NCBI GenBank assembly: GCA_947167455.1 | Contig: CAMVIB010000028.1 | Coordinates: 1-32,308, forward strand | Origin: an uncultured Prevotellaceae bacterium | GTDB taxonomy: Bacteria; Bacteroidota; Bacteroidia; Bacteroidales; Bacteroidaceae | Reading direction: 5' to 3' | Length of the DNA stretch: 32,308 nt | Part shown: positions 7,549 to 14,746 of the stretch, piece after piece | Layout of the letters: each line of letters starts with the position of its first letter | Position numbering within the stretch: position 1 is the first letter of the stretch | Translations under genes and position numbers: made by a program | Notes under the pieces: model-generated | The model's input: the letters and a program-made list of their open reading frames with translations, nothing else | Told to the model about the DNA's origin: nothing | The model's database searches: none

Positions 7549-8922
7549 ATGCACTACTTTGACATACGGCCGTTGATGGTTACGGCCTCATTCGCTCTCG
7601 CAGTGGCCTGGGGGGCGGTTGACGCAAGTGCTCAGTCGGACAGCATCGTCCGGCAACGTCTTGAGCAACTCGGCGTGACATTCACTGACAGCAACACTGT
7701 GCAGCTCATCTCAACAGGCCGCGAGAAGTTCGACCTCATGTTTGCCGACATACGCAAAGCGCGGCGGCGTGTAAATCTTGAGTACTTTAACTTCCGCAAC
7801 GACAGCATCGGAAAGGCGCTCTTCACACTTCTCGGACAGATGGTTGACGCCGGAGTGGATGTCAATGCCATGTACGACAGCTTCGGCAACAGCAGCAATG
7901 ACGCACCGCTGAAGAACAGGCATCTGCGTGCCATACGCATCATGGGCATCGATGTGCGTGAGTTCGACCCTATCAAGTTCCCGTGGATCAACCATGCCTA
8001 CCACCGCGACCACCGCAAGATCGTCACCATTGACGAACGCGTGTGCTATGCGGGAGGTATGAACGTCGCCGACTATTACATACACGGACGGCCGTCGTAT
8101 GGCAGGTGGCGTGACATGCACATGCGACTCACAGGACCGGTCGTTGCACACTATGACAGCATCTTCCGCCGCATGTGGAATCACAGCTTCCACGAGAACC
8201 TCCAGCCGCTGGCAAAGTCCGACACGCTAAAGCCCGACACGCTGAAGCCCGACACGCTGAAGCCCGACACGCTGAAGCCCGACACCCTGAATGCCGACAC
8301 TGCTACCACGCCGACATCCGGGGGCATGGCGGCTATGTTCGACTTCACAAAAGCACTCGCACCGCAGCCCATCGCAACGATAGGTGTCGTTGACCGCAGG
8401 CCAGGGCGCGATTCCAAGCTCATGCGCCAGGCCTATGTGGCGGCTATAGAGGCAGCACAGCACCACATACAGATTGTGAATCCATACCCCACCAACGTGC
8501 GTAGCGTGCGCCACGCCATCTGGCGTGCGCTCAGACGGGGTGTGAAGGTGGAAATCATGGTTTCGTCGAAAAGTGATGTGCCGATAACGCCCGATGTCGT
8601 GGCACGCGAGATGAAGATGATGGCCAAACGCGGAGCACATGTGTACTACAACAACAACGGCTTCTTCCACTCCAAGACGATGGCCGTGGACGGACGTTTC
8701 TGCACCATAGGCTCTACAAACCTCGATGCACGCAGCTTCCTCTTCGACTATGAGGTCAACAGCTTCATCATCGACAGCGTCACCACGGCACGCCTGCAGG
8801 AAATCTTCGAGGACGACAAGGCCGACTGCACCGTCTTCCGTGCCAGCGACTACCGCAAACGCTTCAGCCTGGGGCATCGCATCACGGGATGGCTCTTCAG
8901 TATCATTCGAGGGTTCTTCTGA
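7549..8922 (+). CDS. exported phospholipase D/cardiolipin synthase-like protein
   Basis: A 457-residue PLD-superfamily protein with two HKD motifs: HRKIVTID (H155, K157, D162) and HSKTMAVD (H374, K376, D381), each followed by the expected GGMN or GSTN. The chemistry is phosphodiester transfer on phospholipids, as in bacterial cardiolipin synthases. The N-terminus has one hydrophobic stretch ending ASAQ, which reads as a cleavable signal peptide rather than the two membrane helices of ClsA, so the enzyme is probably periplasmic or lipid-face. Between the two catalytic halves sits a Pro/Thr/Asp linker coded by a 15-bp tandem repeat (residues 225-249). It follows the regulator by 8 bases and is likely co-transcribed. 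Secreted phospholipase and membrane cardiolipin synthase are both possible. Confidence 0.85.
   Translation: MHYFDIRPLMVTASFALAVAWGAVDASAQSDSIVRQRLEQLGVTFTDSNTVQLISTGREKFDLMFADIRKARRRVNLEYFNFRNDSIGKALFTLLGQMVDAGVDVNAMYDSFGNSSNDAPLKNRHLRAIRIMGIDVREFDPIKFPWINHAYHRDHRKIVTIDERVCYAGGMNVADYYIHGRPSYGRWRDMHMRLTGPVVAHYDSIFRRMWNHSFHENLQPLAKSDTLKPDTLKPDTLKPDTLKPDTLNADTATTPTSGGMAAMFDFTKALAPQPIATIGVVDRRPGRDSKLMRQAYVAAIEAAQHHIQIVNPYPTNVRSVRHAIWRALRRGVKVEIMVSSKSDVPITPDVVAREMKMMAKRGAHVYYNNNGFFHSKTMAVDGRFCTIGSTNLDARSFLFDYEVNSFIIDSVTTARLQEIFEDDKADCTVFRASDYRKRFSLGHRITGWLFSIIRGFF
8221..8295 (+). repeat. 15-bp in-frame tandem repeat in the PLD gene
   Basis: Five units of GACACGCTGAAGCCC or close variants encode DTLKP four times and then DTLNA. 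Units 2-4 are identical, unit 1 differs at one base and unit 5 is degenerate. Gain or loss of units would keep the frame and change only the length of the linker between the two HKD halves. Confidence 0.9.
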
Positions 8923-8989
8923 CGTCAATAAAAATGCATGTTTTTATACTTTTTGTGCAGAAAATATGGTGTCGTATTGAAATATTCAT

Positions 8990-8997
8990 TATCTTTG
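8990..8997 (+). promoter_or_regulatory. -7 box of the spt promoter
   Basis: TATCTTTG matches TAnnTTTG, 65 nt before the spt ATG. No clear TTG is found at the usual distance upstream. A GC-rich hairpin (GCGCCG-CCTTT-CGGCGC, 8997-9013) spans the expected transcription start, which could protect the 5' end or modulate start selection. Confidence 0.55.
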
Positions 8998-9062
8998 CGC
9001 CGCCTTTCGGCGCGACGTGTCTATACATGAACGGAAACATATACACATTATATATATAAGTA

Positions 9063-10253
9063 ATGGGACTTTTACAAGACAAATTAGGCAGATATGACCT
9101 GCCGCAGAAATACAAGGCACTGGGAACATATCCCTATTTCCGGGAGATCGAGGGCAAACAGGGTACCGAAGTCATCATGGAGGGACATAAAGTTCTCATG
9201 TTCGGTTCCAATGCCTATACTGGTCTCACGGGCGACCAGCGCATTATAGATGCCGGCATTGCTGCCATGCAGAAATATGGCACAGGATGTGCCGGCTCGA
9301 GATTCCTCAACGGCACACTCGACCTGCATGTACAGCTCGAGCGCGAACTCGCTGAGTTCGTCGGCAAGGACGAAGCCTTGTGTTTCTCCACAGGCTTCAC
9401 CGTCAACAGCGGCGTACTGGCCGTCATCACCGACCGTCATGACTATATCATCTGCGACGACCGTGACCACGCAAGCATCGTCGATGGCACCCGCGCCAGC
9501 TTCTCACAGAGACTCAAGTATCGTCACAACGACATGGCCGACCTCGAGAAAATACTACAGTCTCTGCCTGCCGACTGTGTTAAGCTCATAGTCGTTGACG
9601 GAGTATTCTCCATGGAAGGTGACCTCGCTCCATTGCCTAAAATCGTCGAACTGAAGAAGAAATACCCCGGCACAGCCATCATGGTCGATGAGGCTCATGG
9701 CATAGGCGTCTTTGGGCGACAGGGTAGGGGAGTGTGCGATCACTTCGGCGTGACCGACGACATAGACCTCATTATGGGCACATTCTCCAAGAGCCTCGCG
9801 TCAATAGGCGGATTCATAGCATCTGACTCACGCACCATAAACTTCCTGCGCCACAATACTCGAACATACATCTTCTCGGCTTCAAACACTCCGGCTGCAA
9901 CGGCAGCAGCACAAGAGGCTCTCCACATTATACAGCGCGAGCCAGAGCGCATACAGCGGCTGTGGGATGTCACCAACTACGCCCTGAAACGGTTCCGCGA
10001 TGAGGGATTCGAGATTGGCGACACCGAGAGTCCCATCATCCCGCTCTATGTGCGTGATGTCGATAAGACATTCCTTGTGACAAAGCGTGCCTTCGAGGAG
10101 GGGGTGTTCATCAACCCCGTCATACCACCCGCCTGCGCACCACAGGACACACTTGTGAGATATGCCCTCATGGCCACACACACCAAGGAGCAGGTTGATA
10201 GGTCGGTAGAAGCACTGACACGTGTGTTCAGAGAACTGGAGATAATAAAGTAG
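9063..10253 (+). CDS. spt: serine palmitoyltransferase (sphingolipid synthesis)
   Basis: A PLP-dependent alpha-oxoamine synthase of 396 residues. It is called serine palmitoyltransferase, which condenses serine with a fatty acyl-CoA to 3-ketosphinganine, the first step of Bacteroidales sphingolipid synthesis. The call rests on remembered close likeness to the Bacteroides/Porphyromonas enzyme from the first residues (MGLLQDKL, PYFREIEGKQGTEV) through FGSNAYTGLTG. Family residues are visible: the cofactor-stacking His in DRDHASIVDG, DEAHGIG, and the PLP Lys243 in GTFSKSLAS. 8-Amino-7-oxononanoate synthase (BioF) and 2-amino-3-ketobutyrate CoA ligase share the fold and are the alternatives, but no biotin or threonine genes are nearby. 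It has its own promoter and a hairpin downstream (10297-10336), so it is probably monocistronic. Confidence 0.88.
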   Translation: MGLLQDKLGRYDLPQKYKALGTYPYFREIEGKQGTEVIMEGHKVLMFGSNAYTGLTGDQRIIDAGIAAMQKYGTGCAGSRFLNGTLDLHVQLERELAEFVGKDEALCFSTGFTVNSGVLAVITDRHDYIICDDRDHASIVDGTRASFSQRLKYRHNDMADLEKILQSLPADCVKLIVVDGVFSMEGDLAPLPKIVELKKKYPGTAIMVDEAHGIGVFGRQGRGVCDHFGVTDDIDLIMGTFSKSLASIGGFIASDSRTINFLRHNTRTYIFSASNTPAATAAAQEALHIIQREPERIQRLWDVTNYALKRFRDEGFEIGDTESPIIPLYVRDVDKTFLVTKRAFEEGVFINPVIPPACAPQDTLVRYALMATHTKEQVDRSVEALTRVFRELEIIK

Positions 10254-10263
10254 CAGGACATCA

Positions 10264-10293
10264 CATCGCATTGCATCGCACTGCATCGCATAC
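10264..10293 (+). repeat. 10-bp tandem repeat
   Basis: Three consecutive 10-mers, CATCGCATTG, CATCGCACTG and CATCGCATAC, lie between the spt stop codon and the following hairpin. The first eight bases are nearly constant. It is non-coding, with no function evident. Confidence 0.7.
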
Positions 10294-10296
10294 CAC

Positions 10297-10336
10297 ACAG
10301 CTCGCAGCATTGCCGGACGGCAACGTTGCGAGCTGT
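10297..10336 (+). terminator. long hairpin after spt, possible terminator
   Basis: ACAGCTCGCA (10297-10306) pairs with TGCGAGCTGT (10327-10336). An inner stem TTGCCG/CGGCAA (10310-10315 with 10318-10323) closes a two-base loop, so almost the whole 40 bases fold with about one mismatch. Only CCTTTCC follows, so the U-tract is poor. It could be a terminator, a 3' end stabiliser or a small palindromic repeat. Confidence 0.5.
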
Positions 10337-10440
10337 CCTTTCCGGGGCGTGGCAGAAGCGTGGCGCTGCATGATTCGCAGGCCGACAAACGCTCATCTCT
10401 GTTAATTTATGCTTCATGAGACATTTTTTTGCGAAAAAGC

Positions 10441-10471
10441 TTGGCGAATCCAGAAAAAGGTATTACCTTTG
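10441..10471 (+). promoter_or_regulatory. tRNA-Lys promoter
   Basis: TTG (10441-10443), 20 bp and TACCTTTG (10464-10471) match the Bacteroidetes consensus with the same spacing as kdsA, rplU and the crp-like gene. The mature tRNA begins 25 bases downstream of the box. Confidence 0.75.
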
Positions 10472-10495
10472 CACCCGCAAAACAAAAAGAACAAT

Positions 10496-10568
10496 GCGTC
10501 CTTAGCTCAGTTGGTAGAGCAATTGACTCTTAATCAATGGGTCCAGGGTTCGAGCCCCTGAGGGCGTA
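10496..10568 (+). tRNA. tRNA-Lys (anticodon CTT)
   Basis: A complete 73-nt cloverleaf. The acceptor GCGTCCT pairs with AGGGCGT (two G-U pairs), the D arm is GCTC/GAGC, the anticodon stem ATTGA/TCAAT encloses the loop CTCTTAA with anticodon CTT, and the T arm is CAGGG-TTCGAGC-CCCTG. The discriminator base is A and CCA is not encoded. It reads the AAG codon. It has its own promoter and a strong terminator right after, so it is a single-gene unit. Confidence 0.97.
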
Positions 10569-10573
10569 CAAGG

Positions 10574-10614
10574 CAAGACCATAGGCAAGACAGATGCTTA
10601 TGGTCTTGTTTTTT
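10574..10614 (+). terminator. rho-independent terminator of tRNA-Lys
   Basis: CAAGACCATA (10574-10583) pairs perfectly with TATGGTCTTG (10599-10608) and is followed by six T (10609-10614), a few bases after the tRNA end. Confidence 0.85.
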
Positions 10615-10628
10615 CTATCCTGACAACT

Positions 10629-10676
10629 AAAAAAACGGCTGGGCGGCCAGCCTTCTCGTTGGCTTAGCCGCCCAGC
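10629..10676 (-). terminator. rho-independent terminator of serS (minus strand)
   Basis: GCTGGGCGGC (10638-10647) pairs with GCCGCCCAGC (10667-10676), with an inner GCC/GGC pair set. On the minus strand the stem is followed by CG and seven T (10635-10629). It therefore ends transcription coming from serS and lies back to back with the tRNA terminator. Confidence 0.75.
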
Positions 10677-10717
10677 TACATGCTTGATGCCGTATGTATC
10701 AGATTTTGGTAACCAAC

Positions 10718-10760
10718 CCTGCTGCAAGGTTGATGCCGTAGGCATCGACGTTGCAGCAGG
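10718..10760. other. strong hairpin in the serS 3' region
   Basis: CCTGCTGCAA (10718-10727) pairs with TTGCAGCAGG (10751-10760), and GATGCC (10732-10737) pairs with GGCATC (10741-10746) around a GTA loop. No T-tract flanks it on either strand, so it does not look like a classic terminator. The inner TTGATGCCGTA is also present as a direct repeat at 10683-10693. It lies between the serS stop and the serS terminator. Confidence 0.6.
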
Positions 10761-10777
10761 CGGTAATGTTGTTGTCG

Positions 10778-12145
10778 TCAGTCTATTACTGCAAAGCCAG
10801 TGTAAGGCTGAAGTGCTGTAGGTATGTGAATGCCGTCAGCACGTTGGTTGTTCTCGAGGAGGGCAGCCACGATACGCGGCAGAGCCAGTGCCGAGCCGTT
10901 GAGAGTGTGACAGAGCTCCGGCTTCTTGGAGCCTTCCGGACGGAAGCGGCATTTGAGGCGGTTGGCCTGGTATGTGTCGAAGTTGGACACGGAACTCACC
11001 TCCAGCCAACGCTTCTGCGCTTCGCTATAGACCTCGAAGTCGTAGCAGATGGCACTGGTGAAGCTTTGGTCGCCGCCGCATAGACGCAGTATGCGGTATG
11101 GCAGCTCGAGCTTCATGAGCAGTCCTTCGACATGTGCGAGCATCTCCTTGTGGCTCTCACGGCTGTGTGACGGCGTGTCGATGCGCACGATTTCCACCTT
11201 TGAGAATTCGTGCAGACGGTTGAGGCCGCGTACGTCCTTACCATAGGAGCCTGCCTCACGACGGAAGCACTGTGTGTATGCGCAGTTCTTCACCGGCAGG
11301 TCGCGCTCGTCGAGGATCACGTCGCGGTAGATGTTCGTCACGGGCACCTCTGCTGTCGGGATGAGATAGTAGTCATCGACCTCGGCATGATACATCTGCC
11401 CCTCCTTGTCGGGCAGCTGACCCGTGCCGTATCCGCTGGCGGCATTGACTACCGTCGGAGGCATAATTTCTGTGTAGCCTGCACGCCGTGCCTCGTCGAG
11501 GAAGAAGTTGATGAGTGCGCGCTGCAGCTGAGCTCCCTTGCCGATATATACCGGGAAGCCGGCACCGGTGATTTTTACGCCGAGGTCGAAGTCTATGAGG
11601 TTATACTTCTTGGCCAGCTCCCAGTGCGGCAGCGGAGCATCATCGCCTGCACCCTCTGCCACTGTGGGCAGCAACGACTGGTACTTGGCAGCGAACTCGC
11701 CGACGGTGATGTTGGGCTCCTCGCCGCTCTGGCGTGACGGGTCTGGCTTGGGGCAGTATTTCACCACGAGGTTGTCTTCTGCGGCAAGGCCTTCCGGCAC
11801 TTCATCGTAGGGGATGTTGGGAATCTGGCAGAGCTGCTCTGTGAGACGCTTCTGAGCAACGTCCATCGCCGTCTCCAGAGCCTTGGCTTTCTCCTTGAGC
11901 TCGGCCACGGCAGCCTTGGCGCTTTCGGCCTGTTCGCGCAGCCCTTGCTTCATCAGGCTGCCAATCTCTGCGGCCTTCTGCTTGCTCTGCGCAAGTATGG
12001 CGTCGAGCTGCTGCTGTGCCTCTCTGCGCTGGCGGTCTGTGGCCTGCACGGCGGCAATGGCATCGGCAGCGCCGGTGAAATGTTTCTTCTCAAGACCCTG
12101 AATCACCTTCTGGGTCTCCTCATTAATGAGTTTTAGTGTAAGCAT
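10778..12145 (-). CDS. serS: seryl-tRNA synthetase
   Basis: Charges tRNA-Ser in the cytosol. The 455 residues begin with the long antiparallel coiled-coil arm (about 1-110, rich in Gln, Ala and Lys) that grips the tRNA, followed by the class II catalytic core: PTAEVPVTNIYRD, motif 2 FRREAGSYGKDVRGLNRLHEF, and motif 3 NGSALALPRIVAALLENNQ near the C-terminus. It is some 25-30 residues longer than the usual bacterial SerS of about 425, mainly before the core (ending near DDAPLPHWELAKK). It lies 32 nt downstream of the CPBP gene on the same strand with no promoter seen between, so it may share the menA transcript. A terminator is at 10629-10676. Confidence 0.96.
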   Translation of the reverse strand: MLTLKLINEETQKVIQGLEKKHFTGAADAIAAVQATDRQRREAQQQLDAILAQSKQKAAEIGSLMKQGLREQAESAKAAVAELKEKAKALETAMDVAQKRLTEQLCQIPNIPYDEVPEGLAAEDNLVVKYCPKPDPSRQSGEEPNITVGEFAAKYQSLLPTVAEGAGDDAPLPHWELAKKYNLIDFDLGVKITGAGFPVYIGKGAQLQRALINFFLDEARRAGYTEIMPPTVVNAASGYGTGQLPDKEGQMYHAEVDDYYLIPTAEVPVTNIYRDVILDERDLPVKNCAYTQCFRREAGSYGKDVRGLNRLHEFSKVEIVRIDTPSHSRESHKEMLAHVEGLLMKLELPYRILRLCGGDQSFTSAICYDFEVYSEAQKRWLEVSSVSNFDTYQANRLKCRFRPEGSKKPELCHTLNGSALALPRIVAALLENNQRADGIHIPTALQPYTGFAVID

Positions 12146-12177
12146 GATTTCGATATTATGATTGTTAATTCACAAAT

Positions 12178-12837
12178 TCAGAACGGGAACCACACGAACG
12201 CTGCAGCGTCCCACAGGGCGTGGCTGAGTATGATGGCCGTGAGCTGGCGCGGGAAGAGGCGGTAGAGGCCTCCCCATACCACCCCGCATGTCAAAGCTGC
12301 CATGACAAGCATGAAATTAGCCGATGGCAGGTGCACCAGCGTGTATATGGCGGTCGTGGCCATGAAGGCCACATTGGCATCATAGTGCTGTGACAGCGTG
12401 CGCTGCACATATCCACGCCAGAAAATCTCCTCTGCAGGGCCGATTAGGCACAACAAGAGCGTTGAGAGCAACAGCGGCGATGTGCCGTCCTTCATGTCAT
12501 AGATAAGGTTTACCTGCGTACGCGCAAAGTCGAACATCAACTGCGACATCTTGTCGCCGACATAGAATAGCAACCACAGCACAATGGCAATGACCGTGCC
12601 CAAAAAAATGGTCGAGCGCCATGAGGCATATCTGAGGCCAAGGCTGTCGCGTCCGCCAAAGGTCAGTGCCAGACAAGAGAGCACCACGGCAGCCACTGAC
12701 ATCGTGCTCCAGAAAGGGAACATCACCGACGTCAGCGGCGAGAACATGGCGAACCACAGCGCGGCGGCTGCGGTCACTGCCACCGTTACACGCCATAGCG
12801 ACGAGTCGGATGTTATCTTTCGCATCATGGCTGTCAT
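12178..12837 (-). CDS. CPBP-family intramembrane metalloprotease
   Basis: A 219-residue membrane protein of the CAAX-protease/bacteriocin-processing (CPBP, Abi) family. There are about six hydrophobic helices, and the three family motifs appear in order: EEIFWRG (EExxxR), YTLVH, and HALWD near the C-terminus, which should form the metal site. Substrates of such proteins are mostly unknown. The start at 12837 overlaps the stop of the upstream prenyltransferase by ATGA, which implies translational coupling. A longer frame exists upstream to 13092, but it lies inside that gene and looks non-coding. The pairing with an isoprenoid enzyme is notable because eukaryotic relatives process prenylated CAAX proteins, but a functional link is speculative. 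Confidence 0.85.
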   Translation of the reverse strand: MTAMMRKITSDSSLWRVTVAVTAAAALWFAMFSPLTSVMFPFWSTMSVAAVVLSCLALTFGGRDSLGLRYASWRSTIFLGTVIAIVLWLLFYVGDKMSQLMFDFARTQVNLIYDMKDGTSPLLLSTLLLCLIGPAEEIFWRGYVQRTLSQHYDANVAFMATTAIYTLVHLPSANFMLVMAALTCGVVWGGLYRLFPRQLTAIILSHALWDAAAFVWFPF

Positions 12838-13763
12838 ATTAGAGTGGCACATACTAGCCCGAGAATCAGGGTTATACTGAATGCAAGTTGAAGTTTTGCC
12901 GTAGCCTCGTCGAGGCTTGCTATCGCCGACAAGCCGGACGTGCGGTATGAAAGCATTGTAGTGATGTTGCGCCACGCGACGGGGATGGTGAGCAACGTTG
13001 TCAGACACCATGGACTCACGGCCGTGAGCCCTGTATCGCTGACTGTCAAAGCTGATGTCGTCACGCCTACTACGGCAGTGCCGATGAGCCATAGGTAAGG
13101 TAGCAAGAGCTCGAAGACATAGACCTGTGCTGCCATGTCGCGCCCTGTGAGCAAAGCAAAGGTGCGGATGTGTGCGCGAGAGTCTGTCTCGATGTCGCGG
13201 GTGTTGTTGCCATGCAGGATGGCTACAGTTATGCTACCCACAGGCACCGCCAGCCACAGCACGTCGGACACTATGCTGCCATGACAAATGAACGTCACTC
13301 CGAGCATTGGCAACAGGGCATAGCATGCCATTATCACCACGTCGCCGAGTGCGGCGTACTTCAACGGCGGATAGCATAGCGACAGGATTATGCCTGCCAA
13401 GCCTATCCACAGAAGCGTGACACCCGTCAGGCATACCATTGTCACTCCCATGATCACGGCAACCGTTTGAAGGCACAGCGACAGCATGAGTACTTCGCGC
13501 TGTGTGAAGTGTCCGTCAACGAGTGTCGTGACGCTGAATGTGTCCTTGGCATCCACGCCTCGGCGAAAGTCGAAAAAGTCACTCCACACATTGCCGGCGG
13601 CATGAACCAGGATGATGTTCGTCAGTGCCATCAGGCCGAGAAGCCAATTGTCCATGAGGCCTTGGCTCCACAGCCAAGCCATAGTGACAGCCACGGGCAT
13701 GGCAGATGCGGGAAACGACCACGGCCTGGTCGCCACGACCCAGTCTTTAACGGAGTGTTTCAT
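12834..13763 (-). CDS. menA: UbiA-family prenyltransferase, MenA-like
   Basis: A polytopic membrane protein of 309 residues with two Asp-rich prenyl-diphosphate sites: NVWSDFFDFRRGVD (58-71) and NNTRDIETD in the second half, separated by YPPLKY. This fits 1,4-dihydroxy-2-naphthoate polyprenyltransferase, which attaches the isoprenoid tail in menaquinone synthesis. No other menaquinone gene is in the window, so the gene symbol rests on the protein alone, and another UbiA-type prenyltransferase is possible. It is the first gene of the minus-strand run menA, CPBP, serS. It starts just downstream of the rplU-rpmA terminator, but no clear TAnnTTTG box was found in front of it. Confidence 0.75.
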   Translation of the reverse strand: MKHSVKDWVVATRPWSFPASAMPVAVTMAWLWSQGLMDNWLLGLMALTNIILVHAAGNVWSDFFDFRRGVDAKDTFSVTTLVDGHFTQREVLMLSLCLQTVAVIMGVTMVCLTGVTLLWIGLAGIILSLCYPPLKYAALGDVVIMACYALLPMLGVTFICHGSIVSDVLWLAVPVGSITVAILHGNNTRDIETDSRAHIRTFALLTGRDMAAQVYVFELLLPYLWLIGTAVVGVTTSALTVSDTGLTAVSPWCLTTLLTIPVAWRNITTMLSYRTSGLSAIASLDEATAKLQLAFSITLILGLVCATLI

Positions 13764-13771
13764 AATAAAGC

Positions 13772-13805
13772 AAAAATCCCCTCACGCCCATCAAGGCATG
13801 AGGGG
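13772..13805 (-). terminator. rho-independent terminator of rplU-rpmA
   Basis: CCCCTCACGCC (13778-13788) pairs with GGCATGAGGGG (13795-13805), with one mismatch. On the minus strand the stem is followed by ATTTTTG (13777-13771). It separates the ribosomal protein operon from menA. Confidence 0.85.
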
Positions 13806-13855
13806 AAAGTTAGAGAATGATGAATTGCTGTACGGATTTTGAGTCTGCGTGTCCC

Positions 13856-14119
13856 TTATGCCTCTGCCACGGGCTCCACGGAGACCGTAGAACGGTCGAG
13901 GCGCCCCTTCTTGAAGGTGACGATGCCATCCTTAAGTGCATAGAGCGTATGGTCGCTGCCCATACCGACGTTAGTGCCGGGATAGTGCTGCGTGCCACGC
14001 TGGCGCACTATGATGTTGCCAGCCACGCACTTCTGACCACCAAAAATCTTCACGCCGAGTCGCTGTGCTGCTGACTCACGGCCGTTCTTAGAACTGCCTA
14101 CACCTTTTTTATGTGCCAT
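13856..14119 (-). CDS. rpmA: 50S ribosomal protein L27
   Basis: An 87-residue L27 protein of the large subunit, whose N-terminus reaches the peptidyl transferase centre. [16 protein letters not shown] and the conserved [15 protein letters not shown] and GSDHTLYAL segments are clear. It starts directly as mature-type MAHKK, with no Firmicutes-style cleaved extension. It is the second gene of the rplU-rpmA operon, 23 nt after rplU. Confidence 0.97.
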   Translation of the reverse strand: MAHKKGVGSSKNGRESAAQRLGVKIFGGQKCVAGNIIVRQRGTQHYPGTNVGMGSDHTLYALKDGIVTFKKGRLDRSTVSVEPVAEA

Positions 14120-14142
14120 TTCGTTTCTGTGGTTTTAGTGGG

Positions 14143-14460
14143 TTAAGCAATAACTTCCTTGATAGTCAACTCTGTGAACTGCTGACGGTGACCGTTGAGC
14201 TTGCGGTAGCCCTTGCGGCGCTTCTTGTGGAAGACGAGCACCTTCTCGCCCTTCACTAGCGGTGACACCACTTCGCAGACAACTTTAGCACCCTCTACAG
14301 TGGGAGCACCAACGGTGACAGCACCCTCGTTGTCTATCAATAATACTCTCTCAAATTCAACAGTCTGAGCTGCTTCGGCACCCTGAATGTGGTAAACAAA
14401 GAGCTTCTTGCCAGCCTCTGCCTTGAACTGTTGACCGTTAATCTCTACGATTGCGTACAT
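14143..14460 (-). CDS. rplU: 50S ribosomal protein L21
   Basis: A 105-residue L21 that binds 23S rRNA. The N-terminus [20 protein letters not shown] and the basic C-terminal segment [19 protein letters not shown] are diagnostic. It leads the two-gene operon with rpmA. It has a consensus promoter and an unusually long leader of about 87 nt, compared with near-leaderless genes elsewhere in the window, which suggests control at the RNA level. Confidence 0.97.
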   Translation of the reverse strand: MYAIVEINGQQFKAEAGKKLFVYHIQGAEAAQTVEFERVLLIDNEGAVTVGAPTVEGAKVVCEVVSPLVKGEKVLVFHKKRRKGYRKLNGHRQQFTELTIKEVIA

Positions 14461-14547
14461 TTTTGATTATGATGTATTTAACGGATTTTACCGGGAGGCG
14501 TCTGCCACCGTGGCAGCACTTCACTGAGCCCCTTCGGTCTCTAAATC
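14461..14547 (-). promoter_or_regulatory. structured 5' leader of rplU (candidate r-protein leader)
   Basis: About 87 nt lie between the expected transcription start and the rplU ATG. They contain a 7-bp hairpin CTGCCAC/GTGGCAG (14502-14516) and a weaker GAG-CC/GG-CTC stem (14526-14541). Ribosomal protein leaders that bind their own product are known in other phyla. Whether this is one is an inference from length and folding alone. Confidence 0.4.
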
Positions 14548-14552
14548 GGCCG

Positions 14553-14583
14553 CAAAGATACGGTTTCCTTATGACACGGCCAA
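14553..14583 (-). promoter_or_regulatory. rplU-rpmA promoter
   Basis: On the minus strand TTG (14583-14581), exactly 20 bp and TATCTTTG (14560-14553) match the Bacteroidetes consensus. Transcription should start near 14547. Confidence 0.75.
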
Positions 14584-14647
14584 ACGTTTGTCAATATTTT
14601 TTCAAAAAAAGCTTATTGAGTCCGCTTGAAAAAGTCGAGTGTTTGAT

Positions 14648-14694
14648 GTTAGTACGCCCCGCACTCGGCTTGATGAGACGCTTGACACTTCAAG
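14648..14694 (+). repeat. dispersed repeat, copy 2
   Basis: GTTAGTACGCCCC through GACACTTCAAG matches copy 1 at 103-149 over 47 bp with a few transitions. It sits in the gap between rplU and cotH, directly beside the 14695-14739 hairpin. CGAGTG just upstream can pair with CACTCG inside the repeat. Confidence 0.75.
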
Positions 14695-14739
14695 TAAGGG
14701 CAAAAGATTTGAAAACGAATAGGTATTCTTTTGCCCTTA
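14695..14739. other. 13-bp inverted repeat at the 3' end of cotH
   Basis: TAAGGGCAAAAGA (14695-14707) and TCTTTTGCCCTTA (14727-14739) are perfect complements around a 19-nt loop, 7 bases beyond the cotH stop codon. It may end cotH transcription, but there is no clean T-tract outside the stem. It abuts the dispersed repeat, so it may belong to that element instead. Confidence 0.6.
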
Positions 14740-14746
14740 CAGGAGA

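Noticed and set aside
8181..8928. Minus-strand frames with a repeated VSGFS-type peptide
   Set aside because: They are the reverse reading of the 15-bp repeat and of the well-supported PLD gene.
10530..10745. 71-codon minus-strand frame
   Set aside because: It overlaps the tRNA-Lys gene and both terminators.
12838..13092. Longer CPBP protein starting at 13092
   Set aside because: The extra 85 residues lie inside the menA-like gene in another frame and look non-coding; the ATGA overlap at 12834-12837 gives a better start.
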